A DNA stretch of 47,728 nt from Bacteroidetes bacterium 4572_128 (GTDB taxonomy: Bacteria; Bacteroidota; Bacteroidia; Bacteroidales; 4572-128). The translations under genes were made by a program, and so were the position numbers. The notes under the pieces are model-generated. The model made no database searches. It worked only from the letters and a program-made list of their open reading frames with translations, and was not told the DNA's origin. Positions 18,382 through 28,450 of the stretch are shown piece after piece. Numbering within the stretch: position 1 is the stretch's first letter; each line of letters starts with the position of its first letter. The stretch is taken from assembly GCA_002084355.1 (NCBI GenBank), contig NBLL01000025.1, positions 1 to 47,728 of the forward strand, in the 5' to 3' direction.

Positions 18382-18575
18382 TTTTTTCAAAAAATGACGT
18401 TTTTTTTAATAATTTTATAAAAAAAATTTTTTCAAAAAATGACGTTTTTTTTAATAATTTTATAAAAAAAATTTTTTCAAAAAATAATTTTATAAAAAAA
18501 ATTTTTTCAAAAAATGACGTTTTTTTTAATAATTTTATAAAAAATTTTTTTTCAAAAAATGACGTTTTTTTTAAT
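18382..18575 (-). repeat. 45-bp tandem repeat array, about 5 copies, minus orientation
   Basis: ATGACG centres lie at 18396, 18441, 18516 and 18561. The period is 45 bp, with one truncated copy in the 75-bp gap lacking its TGACGTTTTTTTT part. On the minus strand the unit reads CGTCATTTTTTGAAAAAATTT then ATAAAATTATT. It separates the SpoIIE-type phosphatase from the M16 peptidase. Confidence 0.93.
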
Positions 18576-18623
18576 AATTTAAAAAATTGGAATTAAAAAA
18601 AATTACTTTCGAGTAAAAAAATT

Positions 18624-19805
18624 ATGAATATAAAAAAATATACTTTAAAAAACGGTTTAAAATTAGTTTTTCATAAAGACGAAAAAACACCTCTTGTTGC
18701 AGTAAATTTATTATATGATGTTGGTTCTAAGGACGAAAATCCAAATAAAACAGGTTTTGCACATTTATTTGAACATTTAATGTTTGGTGGATCTAAGAAT
18801 ATTCCAGATTATGATAATGCTCTGGAAAAAGTTGGTGCAGAAAATAATGCTTTTACAAGTAATGATTTTACAAATTATTACATAATTATTCCAAAAGAAA
18901 ATCTTGAAACAGCATTTTGGTTGGAATCTGACCGCATGAAAGAATTAGATTTTTCAGAAAAAAAGTTGAAAATACAGCAAAATGTTGTAATAGAAGAGTT
19001 TAAACAAACTCATTTGAACCAACCTTACGGCGATTTATGGCTAATTTTTAGACCTTTTATTTATGAAAAACACAGCTATCGCTGGACAACAATAGGAAAA
19101 GAAATTTCTCACATAGAAAAAATAAATTTAGAAGATGTAAAAGATTTTTTCTATAAATATTACGCTCCAAATAATGCGATTTTATCTGTTGTTGGAAATT
19201 TAGATTTCGAAGAATTAAAAATTCTAACAGAAAAATGGTTTGGTGACATAGAAAAAAGAAATGTTCCATTAAGAAATTTAGAGGAAGAACCAAAACAAAT
19301 AAAAGAAAAAAATTTTTCCGTAAAAAAAGATGTTCCTTACGATTTAATTTGCAAAACTTTTCACATGTGCAGAAGAGATCATAAAGATTTTCAAAAAATA
19401 GATATAATTTCTGATATTTTATCTAATGGAAAATCCTCTCGTATGTATCAAAATCTCGTTAAGGAAAAAAAAATATTTAGTAATTTAGATGCTTATGTAA
19501 CTGGACATTTAGAAAATGGTTTATTTGTAATTTATGGAAACCTTATGAAAAATGTTAAAATGGAAGTTGCGGAGGCTGAAATTTGTAAAGAACTGAAAAA
19601 TTTAAAAGAGAAAGAAGTTGGTGAATACGAATTGCAAAAAATAAAAAATAAATTAGAATCAAATATGCTTTTTTCACAAATAAATTTAACAGAAAAAGCA
19701 AGTATTGAAAAATATGAAAAAATTAGTGCCAAAGATATTAAAGAAACTGCAATTCAATTATTTAGAAAAGAAAATTCCAATACAATTTATTATTATGCAA
19801 AATAA
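18624..19805 (+). CDS. M16 family zinc metallopeptidase (pitrilysin-like)
   Basis: 393 residues, cytoplasmic or periplasmic (no signal peptide seen). Zinc motif HLFEH (H47-x2-E50-H51) inside GFAHLFEHLMFGGSKN, plus the conserved AENNAFTSNDFTNYY and VVIEEFKQ. The C-terminal half has the M16C pattern GKSSRMYQNLVKEKKIF. Near residue 352 the family usually has about 16-18 residues (MNLAxFExLGxAxxIN type) between LTEKA and SIEKYEKISAKDI. They are missing here in frame, so this seems to be another small deletion that happened to keep the frame. Whether the enzyme tolerates it is unknown. Confidence 0.9.
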   Translation: MNIKKYTLKNGLKLVFHKDEKTPLVAVNLLYDVGSKDENPNKTGFAHLFEHLMFGGSKNIPDYDNALEKVGAENNAFTSNDFTNYYIIIPKENLETAFWLESDRMKELDFSEKKLKIQQNVVIEEFKQTHLNQPYGDLWLIFRPFIYEKHSYRWTTIGKEISHIEKINLEDVKDFFYKYYAPNNAILSVVGNLDFEELKILTEKWFGDIEKRNVPLRNLEEEPKQIKEKNFSVKKDVPYDLICKTFHMCRRDHKDFQKIDIISDILSNGKSSRMYQNLVKEKKIFSNLDAYVTGHLENGLFVIYGNLMKNVKMEVAEAEICKELKNLKEKEVGEYELQKIKNKLESNMLFSQINLTEKASIEKYEKISAKDIKETAIQLFRKENSNTIYYYAK

Positions 19806-19868
19806 ATTTTATCATAATTTTTTAATACGTTTTTAAATTCAAAATTTAATTTTTAAAAAATTTTGTAA

Positions 19869-19907
19869 AAAAAATCCAAATTTTCATTAAAAAAATTTGG
19901 ATTTTTT
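19869..19907. terminator. bidirectional hairpin terminator
   Basis: AAAAAATCCAAATTTT pairs with AAAATTTGGATTTTTT across a short loop, between convergent M16 (+) and OMP (-). Confidence 0.85.
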
Positions 19908-19932
19908 ACATTTATATTAAAATATAATTTTT

Positions 19933-20430
19933 TTAAAACTTTATTGAAATTCCAATTTTCCCATTAGAAACTTGATTTCCTCCATTAAATTCTAAATTTA
20001 TTGCAAATTTACTATTAAAATAATATCTCACGCCAAGTTGCGCTCCAAGTCCAAGTCCAGATGTATGATCTTCTTCATAACCATCATAATCAATATTATC
20101 ATTCCAATAGTAAAAACCAACATTTAAACCAGCATATAAATCCCAATCTTTTGGTAGCTCCAATAATTTTGAAAAATGATAATTCGCATTAAAAAGAAAA
20201 TTGTAAAGATCTCTATGGTAATCTTTATGTTTCCAAGTTTCATTATATCTTCTCCATCCTATCTCTCCACCCAAAGAAACTTCATTTTTGAAATAATAAT
20301 CTAAACCAATATAAACAGGAATAGTGCTACCAGCAAAACCTAATCCAAGATTTAAGACTTTGCTTCCTTTTTGTGCATTTGCTGTAAAAACAAAGCCCAA
20401 AATTAAAACGATAAAAAATAATTTTTTCAT
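19933..20430 (-). CDS. small outer-membrane beta-barrel protein
   Basis: 165 residues. Signal peptide MKKLFFIVLILGFVFTANAQ is followed by alternating aromatic and glycine beta strands (LNLGLGFAGS, LGGEIGWRRY, LYAGLNVGFYYW, LGAQLGVRYYF) and a terminal strand ending IGISIKF, the C-terminal Phe typical of outer-membrane barrels. About eight strands. Function unknown. It is last in the minus-strand polysaccharide block, 6 bp after the O-antigen ligase-like gene. Confidence 0.85.
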   Translation of the reverse strand: MKKLFFIVLILGFVFTANAQKGSKVLNLGLGFAGSTIPVYIGLDYYFKNEVSLGGEIGWRRYNETWKHKDYHRDLYNFLFNANYHFSKLLELPKDWDLYAGLNVGFYYWNDNIDYDGYEEDHTSGLGLGAQLGVRYYFNSKFAINLEFNGGNQVSNGKIGISIKF

Positions 20431-20436
20431 AAAATT

Positions 20437-21888
20437 TTAATTTTTTTTAATTAATATTAATTTTTTTTTATTTATATCTAAAACAGCTATTATAGCTGTA
20501 AATCCCCAAAAAACAACAGATGCTTTATCTGTGTCGAGGAAGTTATTTAAAAAACCGTGCAAATAATAAGTTATTAAACTCAAAATAATGCAAATTGCTA
20601 ACATTCTTATTTCTTTATTCTTTGAATTATTGTAAACTTTTAAAGCAGTATAAATAGTTGTGAAAATAATTCCAAGAAAAGTTAATAAACCAAAAATTCC
20701 AGATTCTGCCATAGGACCAATATATTCGCTATGAGCGTTACCTCCGTCAGCAGCATTAGTTGAAATTATTGTTTTTTCATAAGAAAATTGAAAAGGAGCA
20801 TATTGAAACATATAAGTTCCGGGACCAAAACCAAAAAATGGTCTTTCTATAAACATTCTCATTGCAGAATTCCAACGGTTTATTCTTTCTAAATTAGAAG
20901 CATCAGATGAAATATTAGTCATAGATTGTATATGTTCGGCAAAATCTGTCGAAGAGTCTTGATTATTTTTTTCCAGTTCAATAAAAATTTTTGTCCAGAA
21001 AACAAATAATAATATAGAAATCGTAAAAAAAGTTATCAAAACTGTTCTAAATTTTATTTTTAATAAAATAATTATCCATATTCCCAAAGCTCCAAGTAAA
21101 CTCAACCAAGCAGCACGCGTATAAGATAAAATCGTTGCAAAAGTAAAAATTATTATTAAAATAAAATTTAAAGTTTTTATTTTAAAAGAACTTTCAGAAA
21201 AAAAAGTAAAACCGATTAAAATTGGTAAAATCATTGCAAGCAAAGCTCCATAAATTGTATGGTCATTAAGAAATGGAAACATTACCCAAGCTGCTGCTTC
21301 CTGGTCTAGAAAACCAAAAGAAGCATGTCTATTTATGGTGTAAAAAATAACTATTAAAAAACCAATTATATAAAGCCAAATATATTTTTTTATGTTTCTT
21401 AAATTTGTAAATAACTGAGACGCAAGAAAATAAAAAGCCACCAGAAACCAAACTCTACCCATAAAAAATTTAAAAGAAACTAAAGGCATTGAGCTTGTTA
21501 AGCTTGTTATAAATATCCAAAAAATATTTAAATAAATAGAAATAGAAATTGGATGTTTTAATATTTTTTTATCAAATTTTTTTTCGATGGCAAGTTTTAA
21601 GAAAAATAATAACATTACACCAAATAATAAAGGTTCTGTTGGTAATGCCATATCAAAATCTAAGTTTGGAACATATTCTTTTAATGGAATAGAAAGTGGC
21701 GTAACAAAAACTATAAAGAATAAAAAATTTTTTAATGAAAATACGGAAAAAAATACTATTAAAAAAATTAATGGAATTACATTAAACCAAAAAAATTCTT
21801 GTGTAATACAAAAAGTATTTATCGCTATAAAAGTAAACGAAATTAAATATATCCAGAGATTATTTTTTAAAAAAATTTTATTTAACAT
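20437..21888 (-). CDS. O-antigen ligase/Wzy-type polymerase family membrane protein
   Basis: 483 residues with about 10-12 hydrophobic helices. It has PF04932-type landmarks: the TILSYTRAAWLSLLGALG helix, RPFFGFGPGTY, and the periplasmic HSEYIGPMAESGIFGLL loop. Such proteins polymerise or ligate lipid-linked glycans in the inner membrane. Adjacent chain-length-determinant genes (21895, 22766) on the same strand argue for a polymerase working with them. Preceding stop and following start are only 6 bp apart. No glycosyltransferases are nearby. Confidence 0.88.
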   Translation of the reverse strand: MLNKIFLKNNLWIYLISFTFIAINTFCITQEFFWFNVIPLIFLIVFFSVFSLKNFLFFIVFVTPLSIPLKEYVPNLDFDMALPTEPLLFGVMLLFFLKLAIEKKFDKKILKHPISISIYLNIFWIFITSLTSSMPLVSFKFFMGRVWFLVAFYFLASQLFTNLRNIKKYIWLYIIGFLIVIFYTINRHASFGFLDQEAAAWVMFPFLNDHTIYGALLAMILPILIGFTFFSESSFKIKTLNFILIIIFTFATILSYTRAAWLSLLGALGIWIIILLKIKFRTVLITFFTISILLFVFWTKIFIELEKNNQDSSTDFAEHIQSMTNISSDASNLERINRWNSAMRMFIERPFFGFGPGTYMFQYAPFQFSYEKTIISTNAADGGNAHSEYIGPMAESGIFGLLTFLGIIFTTIYTALKVYNNSKNKEIRMLAICIILSLITYYLHGFLNNFLDTDKASVVFWGFTAIIAVLDINKKKLILIKKN

Positions 21889-21894
21889 TTAAAT

Positions 21895-22758
21895 TTATTT
21901 TTTATTTTCTATAAAACCAATTGCAATTATAGAAACAAATAATGAAGATATTACCGACAAAACAACAATTAACCAACGTATTGGATAGGTTGCATCACTA
22001 AAATGTATATCATATTCTCTTCTTACAGAATCTAAATTTTCTCTTTTACTTTCTAAACTCGTAGAAATACCTTTTAATAGTTCTCCATTTTCTGCTAAAT
22101 TATTTTTCAAATTTATTAATTCATTTGAAATATTTCCTTTTGCGTAATTCTTAGAAACTTGTTTTGCTTGAATATTAAAATCTAAAAGACCATAATTTTT
22201 CCTGATGTTTTTTATAGAATCCATAAATTTTTTTATATCTCTTTTTAAAATATTAATATCTCTATTAGTAATTCTTACCATCTCCCAAGATTTTTTCTGG
22301 TGTAAAAACAGTACTTTTTTATTATAAAAATAGATAATGGAATCTATTATATCACTTGCAATTTGTGGGTCTTTATCTAAAAGTTCTATTTCAACAGATT
22401 CATATTTAGTCTCTCTAAAAGTCAAATTTTCACTCAATTCTTTATTTAAATAAGTGTAAAAATAAGGGTCTTTTTCGTCTAACTCATAATGTTTTCCAAG
22501 ATTAAAAGTTTTAAAAATATTATCTCTAATTTCTTGCGATTGAATAACTTGCAACATTTGTTCTGTTTCTGATTCCTCAGAATAAGTTGAAAGATTTATT
22601 GGATAAATTATCGCATTAGATTTAAATTTTGGTGTAATAAATATAGCTGATGAAAATATCACAGACAAAATAATCGAAGCAATTACTACTAAGGATAATT
22701 CTTTTTTCCATTTTTTAATTAAATTAAAAATGCTCTTATTATCAAAATATTTTTTCAT
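21895..22758 (-). CDS. Wzz/GumC-like polysaccharide chain-length determinant (copy 2)
   Basis: Start placed at MKKYFDNKSIF (ATG 22758), 7 bp after the preceding stop. The ORF could extend 11 residues further, to 22791, but would then overlap copy 1 by 26 nt. N-terminal helix (SLVVIASIILSVIFSSAIFI), a long periplasmic coiled region with NITNRDINILKRDIKKFMD-like heptads, and a C-terminal helix preceded by YPIRWLIVVLSVIS. No cytoplasmic tyrosine kinase domain. Typical PCP protein controlling glycan length. Paralogous to its upstream neighbour. Confidence 0.85.
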   Translation of the reverse strand: MKKYFDNKSIFNLIKKWKKELSLVVIASIILSVIFSSAIFITPKFKSNAIIYPINLSTYSEESETEQMLQVIQSQEIRDNIFKTFNLGKHYELDEKDPYFYTYLNKELSENLTFRETKYESVEIELLDKDPQIASDIIDSIIYFYNKKVLFLHQKKSWEMVRITNRDINILKRDIKKFMDSIKNIRKNYGLLDFNIQAKQVSKNYAKGNISNELINLKNNLAENGELLKGISTSLESKRENLDSVRREYDIHFSDATYPIRWLIVVLSVISSLFVSIIAIGFIENKK

Positions 22759-22765
22759 AAAATTT

Positions 22766-23761
22766 TTAAAAATTTTTATTTTTTTTTTCAAATAAAATTA
22801 AAATGAATAATGTAAATATAAAAGTAGAAATATAAGAAATCAAAACTATCAACCAACGAATTGGATAAGATTTTTTTTCTGCTTTTACCGCTTTATTTAC
22901 AATATATTTATTAGGTAATTTTTTTTCTGCATCTACTTTTGCTTCTATATATTTTCCTTTTAAAATACTCATTCTTTCTATTTCAAACAAAAGCAAATCT
23001 CTCAGATGAATGTATTCTCCCCCATAATTTGATAAAATTTCCAATTTTTCTTCTAGGTTTTTAATTGCCTTTTTATCACCTTTTGCTAATGCGTTTGCAT
23101 ATTCTTTATTAAAAACTTCTGCTTGAGATTCGTAATCATTAATTCCTTTTTTTCGAATTTTTTTTATTGAATCCTCTAATAAATTTATTTGAGTTTTTAA
23201 ATCAAAATATTCTTTTTTTACTATTTCTAATGATGCTTTATAGCGAACTTCTTGCATATTATTAATAATAGTATCTAAAAAAGAAGAAATATCATTTGCA
23301 ATATTAGAAGCAATTTCTGGAATATTATCATAAACAGTAATTTTTAAAGAATGAAAACTCGTTCTTGAAAAGGAAATTTTATCTTCAAATTCATCATTTA
23401 AATCTGTAATTGGATAATCAGAATCTATTTTATAATGTTGCATTAAATCATATTTTTTTATGATTTTATTTTTAATCTCGTTAGAATGCAAAATTTGTAA
23501 AAATTGGTCTAATTCTTCATCTTCTCCAAAGGAAGAACTTTTTTTCGTTATTACTTTATTTGATAATAAAGATTTAGAAATAGAACCCGTATGAGCGGGG
23601 AATAAAATTACAGAAGATTTGTAAAGAGGTTCTATAGTAAAAGAAATTGTAAAAGATAAAAAAATTGAAAAAAAAGAAACGACAAGAAATTGTTTCTTTT
23701 TTTTTAAAATAAAAAAAACTAAGTTTTTTGAACTAAAATTATATTCTTCTTTATCAAACAT
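22766..23761 (-). CDS. Wzz/GumC-like polysaccharide chain-length determinant (copy 1)
   Basis: 331 residues. An N-terminal helix near residue 30 (FLVVSFFSIFLSFTISF) is followed by the Wzz domain (EPLYKSSVILFPAHTG, LLHSNEIKNKIIKKYDLMQHY), a coiled-coil periplasmic part, and a C-terminal helix with SYPIRWLIVLISYIS. It shares the YPIRWLIV motif with copy 2, pointing to tandem duplication. First gene of the minus-strand block PCP-PCP-polymerase-OMP. The pair probably forms a heteromeric length regulator. Confidence 0.87.
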   Translation of the reverse strand: MFDKEEYNFSSKNLVFFILKKKKQFLVVSFFSIFLSFTISFTIEPLYKSSVILFPAHTGSISKSLLSNKVITKKSSSFGEDEELDQFLQILHSNEIKNKIIKKYDLMQHYKIDSDYPITDLNDEFEDKISFSRTSFHSLKITVYDNIPEIASNIANDISSFLDTIINNMQEVRYKASLEIVKKEYFDLKTQINLLEDSIKKIRKKGINDYESQAEVFNKEYANALAKGDKKAIKNLEEKLEILSNYGGEYIHLRDLLLFEIERMSILKGKYIEAKVDAEKKLPNKYIVNKAVKAEKKSYPIRWLIVLISYISTFIFTLFILILFEKKNKNF

Positions 23762-23842
23762 ATAGAAAAATCACATTTAATTGTATTGCAAAATTCTTTT
23801 TTTTTTTTTTATAAAAAAAAATTTTTTTTTTATAAAAAAATA

Positions 23843-24385
23843 TTAAAAGTTTTGCCTTTTTTGTAGAAAAAATTTCCTCCACAAAAAGTTCCCAAAAGCC
23901 AGAATTTTTTGTGGATTTATTCTACCAGTAATTTCCATTGAAATTTTAATTTTCTTTTCTATTATATCATAGAATCCTGAATATTTTCTACCTTCTAAAT
24001 CCCAATAATTATAAGCTTCTATATAATAAATTTTAACATCTTCATCTTCTTTATCATTTATTTCTTGATTAAAAATATCAAATATTAAAATATTATTTAC
24101 TTCTTTTATTTTAGTAGCTTGGAATATCAATTTCCCGTTTTGAAAAAAATCAATAGTAGAATAATTACTTTCATTTTTTTTAACAATCATTATACCTTTA
24201 GTTTCACCATCAGGAATTGGAGTAATTAAACTATCTTTAATAAAAAACGCTTTTCCATAATAATTATATGCTCCAACAATATTATCTCTAATATCTTTAA
24301 TTTTAGAATAAGAAAGATGCAATATAGATAATGATGTAAATAAAAATAATATTAATAAATACTTGAAAAAATTCATATATTTCAA
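23843..24385 (-). CDS. exported hypothetical protein, C-terminus probably frameshifted
   Basis: 180 residues with an N-terminal hydrophobic signal or anchor (FFKYLLILFLFTSLSILHLS), then a beta-rich body (GAYNYYGKAFFIKDSLITPI, GKLIFQATKI). No family recognised. Removing one A in the A6 run near 23905-23910 changes the ending from KILAFGNFLWRKFFLQK to a more protein-like KFWLLGTFCGGNFFYKKGKTF. The annotated end is therefore probably an indel artefact or a mutation. It lies between the PCP genes and tkt on the same strand; AT-rich spacer only between 23762 and 23842. Confidence 0.6.
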   Translation of the reverse strand: MKYMNFFKYLLILFLFTSLSILHLSYSKIKDIRDNIVGAYNYYGKAFFIKDSLITPIPDGETKGIMIVKKNESNYSTIDFFQNGKLIFQATKIKEVNNILIFDIFNQEINDKEDEDVKIYYIEAYNYWDLEGRKYSGFYDIIEKKIKISMEITGRINPQKILAFGNFLWRKFFLQKRQNF

Positions 24386-24415
24386 AAAAAAAATTTTAAT
24401 AAAAATGTGAAATTT

Positions 24416-25258
24416 TTAGAAATCTCCTAATGTTTCTTCTAAATTATCTAATGCAATTTTTAATTCTTTATTATTTGGAGCTTTTCCATGCCATCTGTGG
24501 TCGTCTTCCATAAAATCAACACCTTTGCCCATTTTTGTTATCATAATTATTACAACTGGTTTTTGATTTCCAGTTTCTTTTTTTGCTTCATTTAAGACAG
24601 AAATTAAATCCTTCATATTATTTCCGTCCATTTCTAAAACTTTCCAACCAAAAGAGGAAAATTTATTTTTTATACTCAATAAAGGAATTACATCATCAGT
24701 ATCTCCATCTATTTGCTTATGATTATTGTCAATTATGGCAATTAAATTATCTATTTTATGTGCATTTGCAAACATCGCGGCTTCCCAAATTTGCCCCTCT
24801 TGCAATTCACCGTCTCCCATAAGAGCATAAACTAAATTTTTATCGCCATCCATTTTTTTTGCTATTCCAACACCATTCGCAACAGACAAACCTTGTCCAA
24901 GAGAACCAGAAGCAATTCTAACTCCGTTCAAATTTTTATTACTCGGATGTCCTTGTAAAATTCCTCCAATTTTTCTAAAAGATTTTAATTCCTTAATTTC
25001 AAAATGTCCAGAACGAGCAAGAGCGCTATACCAAACAGGAGAAATATGTCCTATTGATAAAAAAAATGCATCTTGATCTTTTGATTTAAAATTAAAATTT
25101 TTCGCATCAATATCTAAAATATTAAAATAAAGAGCTGTCATTAAATCTGCACAACCAAGAGAACCACCAGAATGTCCAGAGTTTTGAGCATTAACCATAC
25201 GCAAAACATCTCTGCGGATTTGAGTTGCTATTTTTTCTAATTTTGTAATTTCTGACAT
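24416..25258 (-). CDS. transketolase N-terminal subunit
   Basis: 280 residues, the size of split transketolase N-subunits. It holds the TPP-binding half (GDGELQEGQIWEAAMFANAH ... IIDNN), plus NSGHSGGSLG and ASGSLGQGLSVANGVG. It needs a C-terminal (Pyr/TK_C) subunit to transfer two-carbon units in the pentose phosphate pathway. In most Bacteroidota that gene is adjacent, but here the downstream neighbour is an unrelated exported protein and no C-subunit is in the window. Either it is elsewhere or this is an orphan half. Cytoplasmic. Confidence 0.9.
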   Translation of the reverse strand: MSEITKLEKIATQIRRDVLRMVNAQNSGHSGGSLGCADLMTALYFNILDIDAKNFNFKSKDQDAFFLSIGHISPVWYSALARSGHFEIKELKSFRKIGGILQGHPSNKNLNGVRIASGSLGQGLSVANGVGIAKKMDGDKNLVYALMGDGELQEGQIWEAAMFANAHKIDNLIAIIDNNHKQIDGDTDDVIPLLSIKNKFSSFGWKVLEMDGNNMKDLISVLNEAKKETGNQKPVVIIMITKMGKGVDFMEDDHRWHGKAPNNKELKIALDNLEETLGDF

Positions 25259-25282
25259 ATTTTTTATAATTTTTTTTGCAAT

Positions 25283-26521
25283 TTAAGAAAAATCTTTTAT
25301 AAAAATATTATTTAATTTTTCTAAAGAAATATTTTTATGTTTTATAAAGTCATTTAGATCTTTTGCTTTAACTTTTTTCGATTTTGGAAACTTTTGTTTT
25401 CGAGAATCAACTTGACGACCATTTTTCCAAAAACGATAACAAACATGAGGTCCAGTCGCTAAACCAGTACTGCCAACATATCCAATTACATCACCTTGTT
25501 TTACATAAACACCTTTTTTAATTCCTTTTGCAAATTTACTCATATGTAAATATTGTGTTTGATAAGTTCCGCTATGTCTAATTTTTACATATCTTCCATT
25601 AGCTTTTCCGTAAGATGCTTTTGTAACTATACCATCACCTGTTGACATTATTGGAGTGCCGCGGGGAGCGCCATAATCGGTTCCAAGATGTGCTTTAATT
25701 CTTTTTAAAACAGGGTGATAACGTCGTTTAGAATAGCCAGAAGTTACAGTACCAAATTTTAATGGAGCTTTTAAAAAAGGCTTTTTTAAACTTAAACCTT
25801 CTTCATCAAAAAAACTTTCTATTCCGTCTTGCAAATAAGAAAAAGCAAAAAAGTCTTCTTTTTTATGTTGAAATTGTACGGTTTTAATTTCTCCAATTCC
25901 AACTACTTCATTTGTTTCTTTTAGTTGTAATTCTTCATAAATTATTTTATAATAATCACCTTTTTCCAGACGGAAAAAATCTATACTCCATGCATAAATT
26001 TCTGATAATTCTGTTGCTAATATTGTATTTAAACCTTTTGCTTTCATAGAATTCCAAAGTGAACTTTCTATAATTCCAGAAGCAGTTTTTAGAACTTTAT
26101 TTGTTTTTCTTTCAAAAGTTTTTACATCTAAAGAATCTTTCAAATCGAAAATAACATATTTCGTTTTGGAAATTTCATAAACAAAATGCTTTAATTCTTT
26201 CTCGTCATTGGAAGTAAAAAAACTATAATTTCTACCAATTCTCATCGTTCGTAAATCAAAAACACCTTTGCATTTTTCTACTATCTTATCTATAGTATTT
26301 ACAGAAATACCTTTTTTTGATAAAATTATAGATAAATTTTCTCTTTTTTTTATTTTTTCATTTTCTATCTCGAAATCACTTTTATTAAATCCATATTTTT
26401 TTAATGTAAAATCTTCTTTAAAAACAGGAAAACTTTCTTCTCCTATAATTTTCGCTTTTTCAGATGGAATTTTAAAAAGTAAAATAAAAATTATAAAAAT
26501 ATTAAATAAACTTTTTTTCAT
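25283..26521 (-). CDS. M23 family peptidoglycan endopeptidase (LytM-like)
   Basis: Start set at MKKSLFNIFIIFILLFKIPS (ATG 26521), which gives a signal peptide; the 14 upstream residues are AT-rich spacer. 412 residues: an N-terminal helical and LysM-independent region, then the M23 domain at about 275-385 with HLGTDYGAPRGTPIMSTGDG (zinc His/Asp), YLHMSKFA and GPHVCYRFWKNG (HVC-type variant common in Bacteroidota). Predicted periplasmic crosslink hydrolase acting on the cell wall. It precedes tkt on the same strand (gap 24 bp). Confidence 0.9.
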   Translation of the reverse strand: MKKSLFNIFIIFILLFKIPSEKAKIIGEESFPVFKEDFTLKKYGFNKSDFEIENEKIKKRENLSIILSKKGISVNTIDKIVEKCKGVFDLRTMRIGRNYSFFTSNDEKELKHFVYEISKTKYVIFDLKDSLDVKTFERKTNKVLKTASGIIESSLWNSMKAKGLNTILATELSEIYAWSIDFFRLEKGDYYKIIYEELQLKETNEVVGIGEIKTVQFQHKKEDFFAFSYLQDGIESFFDEEGLSLKKPFLKAPLKFGTVTSGYSKRRYHPVLKRIKAHLGTDYGAPRGTPIMSTGDGIVTKASYGKANGRYVKIRHSGTYQTQYLHMSKFAKGIKKGVYVKQGDVIGYVGSTGLATGPHVCYRFWKNGRQVDSRKQKFPKSKKVKAKDLNDFIKHKNISLEKLNNIFIKDFS

Positions 26522-26662
26522 TATTTTATAAATTTGTGTAAAAATTATAATAAATAAATTCAATTTTTAAACCAAAAACAATTTTTTAATTTCAATAATC
26601 TTATTATTTTTTTATAATAAAAAAATTTTTTGATAAATCTGTGTGTTTTTTACATAAATTTA

Positions 26663-26697
26663 ATAAATTATTGCATAAGTTAAATACAATAATTTAT
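26663..26697 (-). terminator. hairpin after FtcD
   Basis: ATAAATTATTG pairs with CAATAATTTAT across a 13-nt loop, 11 bp beyond the FtcD stop. The rest of 26522-26662 is AT-rich with no feature seen. Confidence 0.6.
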
Positions 26698-26707
26698 CAA
26701 ATAAAAA

Positions 26708-28292
26708 TTAAATTTTTGAATTTACAATTTCTAAAATTTCTTTTTCTAAATTTATAGTTTTTTCTTCTATAATTTTTCCTTCTTTTAAGATTTTATTTGC
26801 AAAATCTTTATCATTCAAATCAGAAGAATTAATTTTTACATTCAAAAATGCTCCCATCACAGCAGAACGCATTGCAAGAGCACCAACACCTGCATCACTT
26901 ACAGAGTTCGGATTTCCCATTTCTGCCATAACTTTTATCATTTCCATAGCTTCATAAGAAAGTTTCATAACTTTAAAAGGTATTTCTATTGCATATTTTG
27001 TTGCTTTTTGTATCTCATTATTACGAACATTTTTTTCTTCGTCTGTATTTTTTGGCAAACTAAAAGCGTCCATAATTTTGTTGAAAGCATTTGTGTCTTC
27101 ATCAACCATTTTTAACAATTCATTTTTATAGAATTGTCCATTTTCTGCCCACTTAGAATAAAATTCCCATTTGTCGTCCCATCCTCTTTTGTGAGAAGCT
27201 AAATTCGCAACCATCGTTCCAAGTGCAACTCCAAGACTTCCAATATATGCAGAAATAGAACCACCACCAGGAGCAGCTGATTCAGAAGCTGTTTCATTAA
27301 CAAATTCTTCAAGATTCATAGAGATTAATGGATTCTTTTTATCCTTATCAAGTATGTACTCTATGATTTTTTCCTCTGGTTTAAACTCTTTTAATTCGTC
27401 CAGACCAAGCGATTTTACAGCAATTTTTATTATTTCACTTTCTGAAATTCCAAGAGAACGCTTTTGCTTTTGTAAAAAATATTTTCCAGCATCCATCATC
27501 GCTTTTAATGGAATCAAACCAACTAACTCCGAACCAGTAACTCTAATTCCTCGTTCTTGTGCTTTTTTACAAGCTGCATCGAAAGCAATATGAACCGGAG
27601 TAACTTTAATATCTGTTAAATTAATAGATATTTGTGTTATTCCATATTCTTCTATAAACCAGCCGATTGCTTTTGTTTTTTTCAAAATACCCTGAGTTCT
27701 GAGAGCTTTACCATTTTCATCTCTTATGATTTTACCCAAAATAGAATCATTTTCTCTTTTTATTCTTCCTGCTTCTCTTAAATCAAAAGCGACAGCATTT
27801 GCTCGTCTTGTTGAAGTTGTATTCAAATTTATATTATAAGCCACAAGAAAATTTCTCGCTCCTATTGCTGTTGCTCCGGATTTTTCTACTTTTTCGTTAT
27901 ATTTTGATGAACCAAAATCTGGTTTCATTTTTATATCGGCAAGTTTTTCACTTAATTTTTCATATTCGCCAGAACGACAATAAGCTAAATTTTTTCTTTC
28001 TTTTTCGAAAGATGCTTCTTCATAACAGTAAATAGGAATTTCTAATTCTTCACCAACTCTTTTAGCTAATTTACGTGCATACTTTACCGTTTCTTCCATA
28101 GAAATATTTGCAACCGGAACAAATGGACAAACATCAGTCGCTCCCATACGTGGATGTTTTCCTTTGTGTTTACTCATATCTATCAACTCAGAAGCCTTTT
28201 TTATTAATAATTTCATCAGTTATTTTGTTGATAATTTTCATATCATTACCTTCACTGAAATTAGGAACACATTCTATTAATTGTTTGCTCAT
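26708..28292 (-). pseudogene. ftcD: glutamate formimidoyltransferase / formimido-THF cyclodeaminase, N-terminal deletion
   Basis: Histidine-degradation enzyme that moves the formimino group to THF and deaminates it. The true start is ATG 28292 (MSKQLIECVPNFSEGNDMKI). Frame 1 runs to INKKGF and stops. The body resumes in the 26708-28216 ORF at KKASELIDMSKHKGKHPRMG. About 35 residues, the LLDVDPG ... NRTVVTFVG stretch of the formimidoyltransferase domain, are missing at the junction, which is A-rich. The remaining transferase domain and the cyclodeaminase domain (ASESAAPGGGSISAYIGSLG, about residue 312) are intact. The 502-residue ORF still looks well preserved, so the break may be recent. It shares the folate pool with fmt and folD. 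Confidence 0.87.
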
Positions 28293-28450
28293 AATATTTT
28301 TTTTATAAAATTTCTCAAAATTAAAAAAAATTTCTTTTTTTTCAAAAAAACAAAAAAAATTTTAATATCTTTATTTAAAATAAAAAAAATGAAATTTTAT
28401 AAAAAAAATTTTTTTTTGATTTTAATTGTTTTTTTATTAAAAAAAATTAT

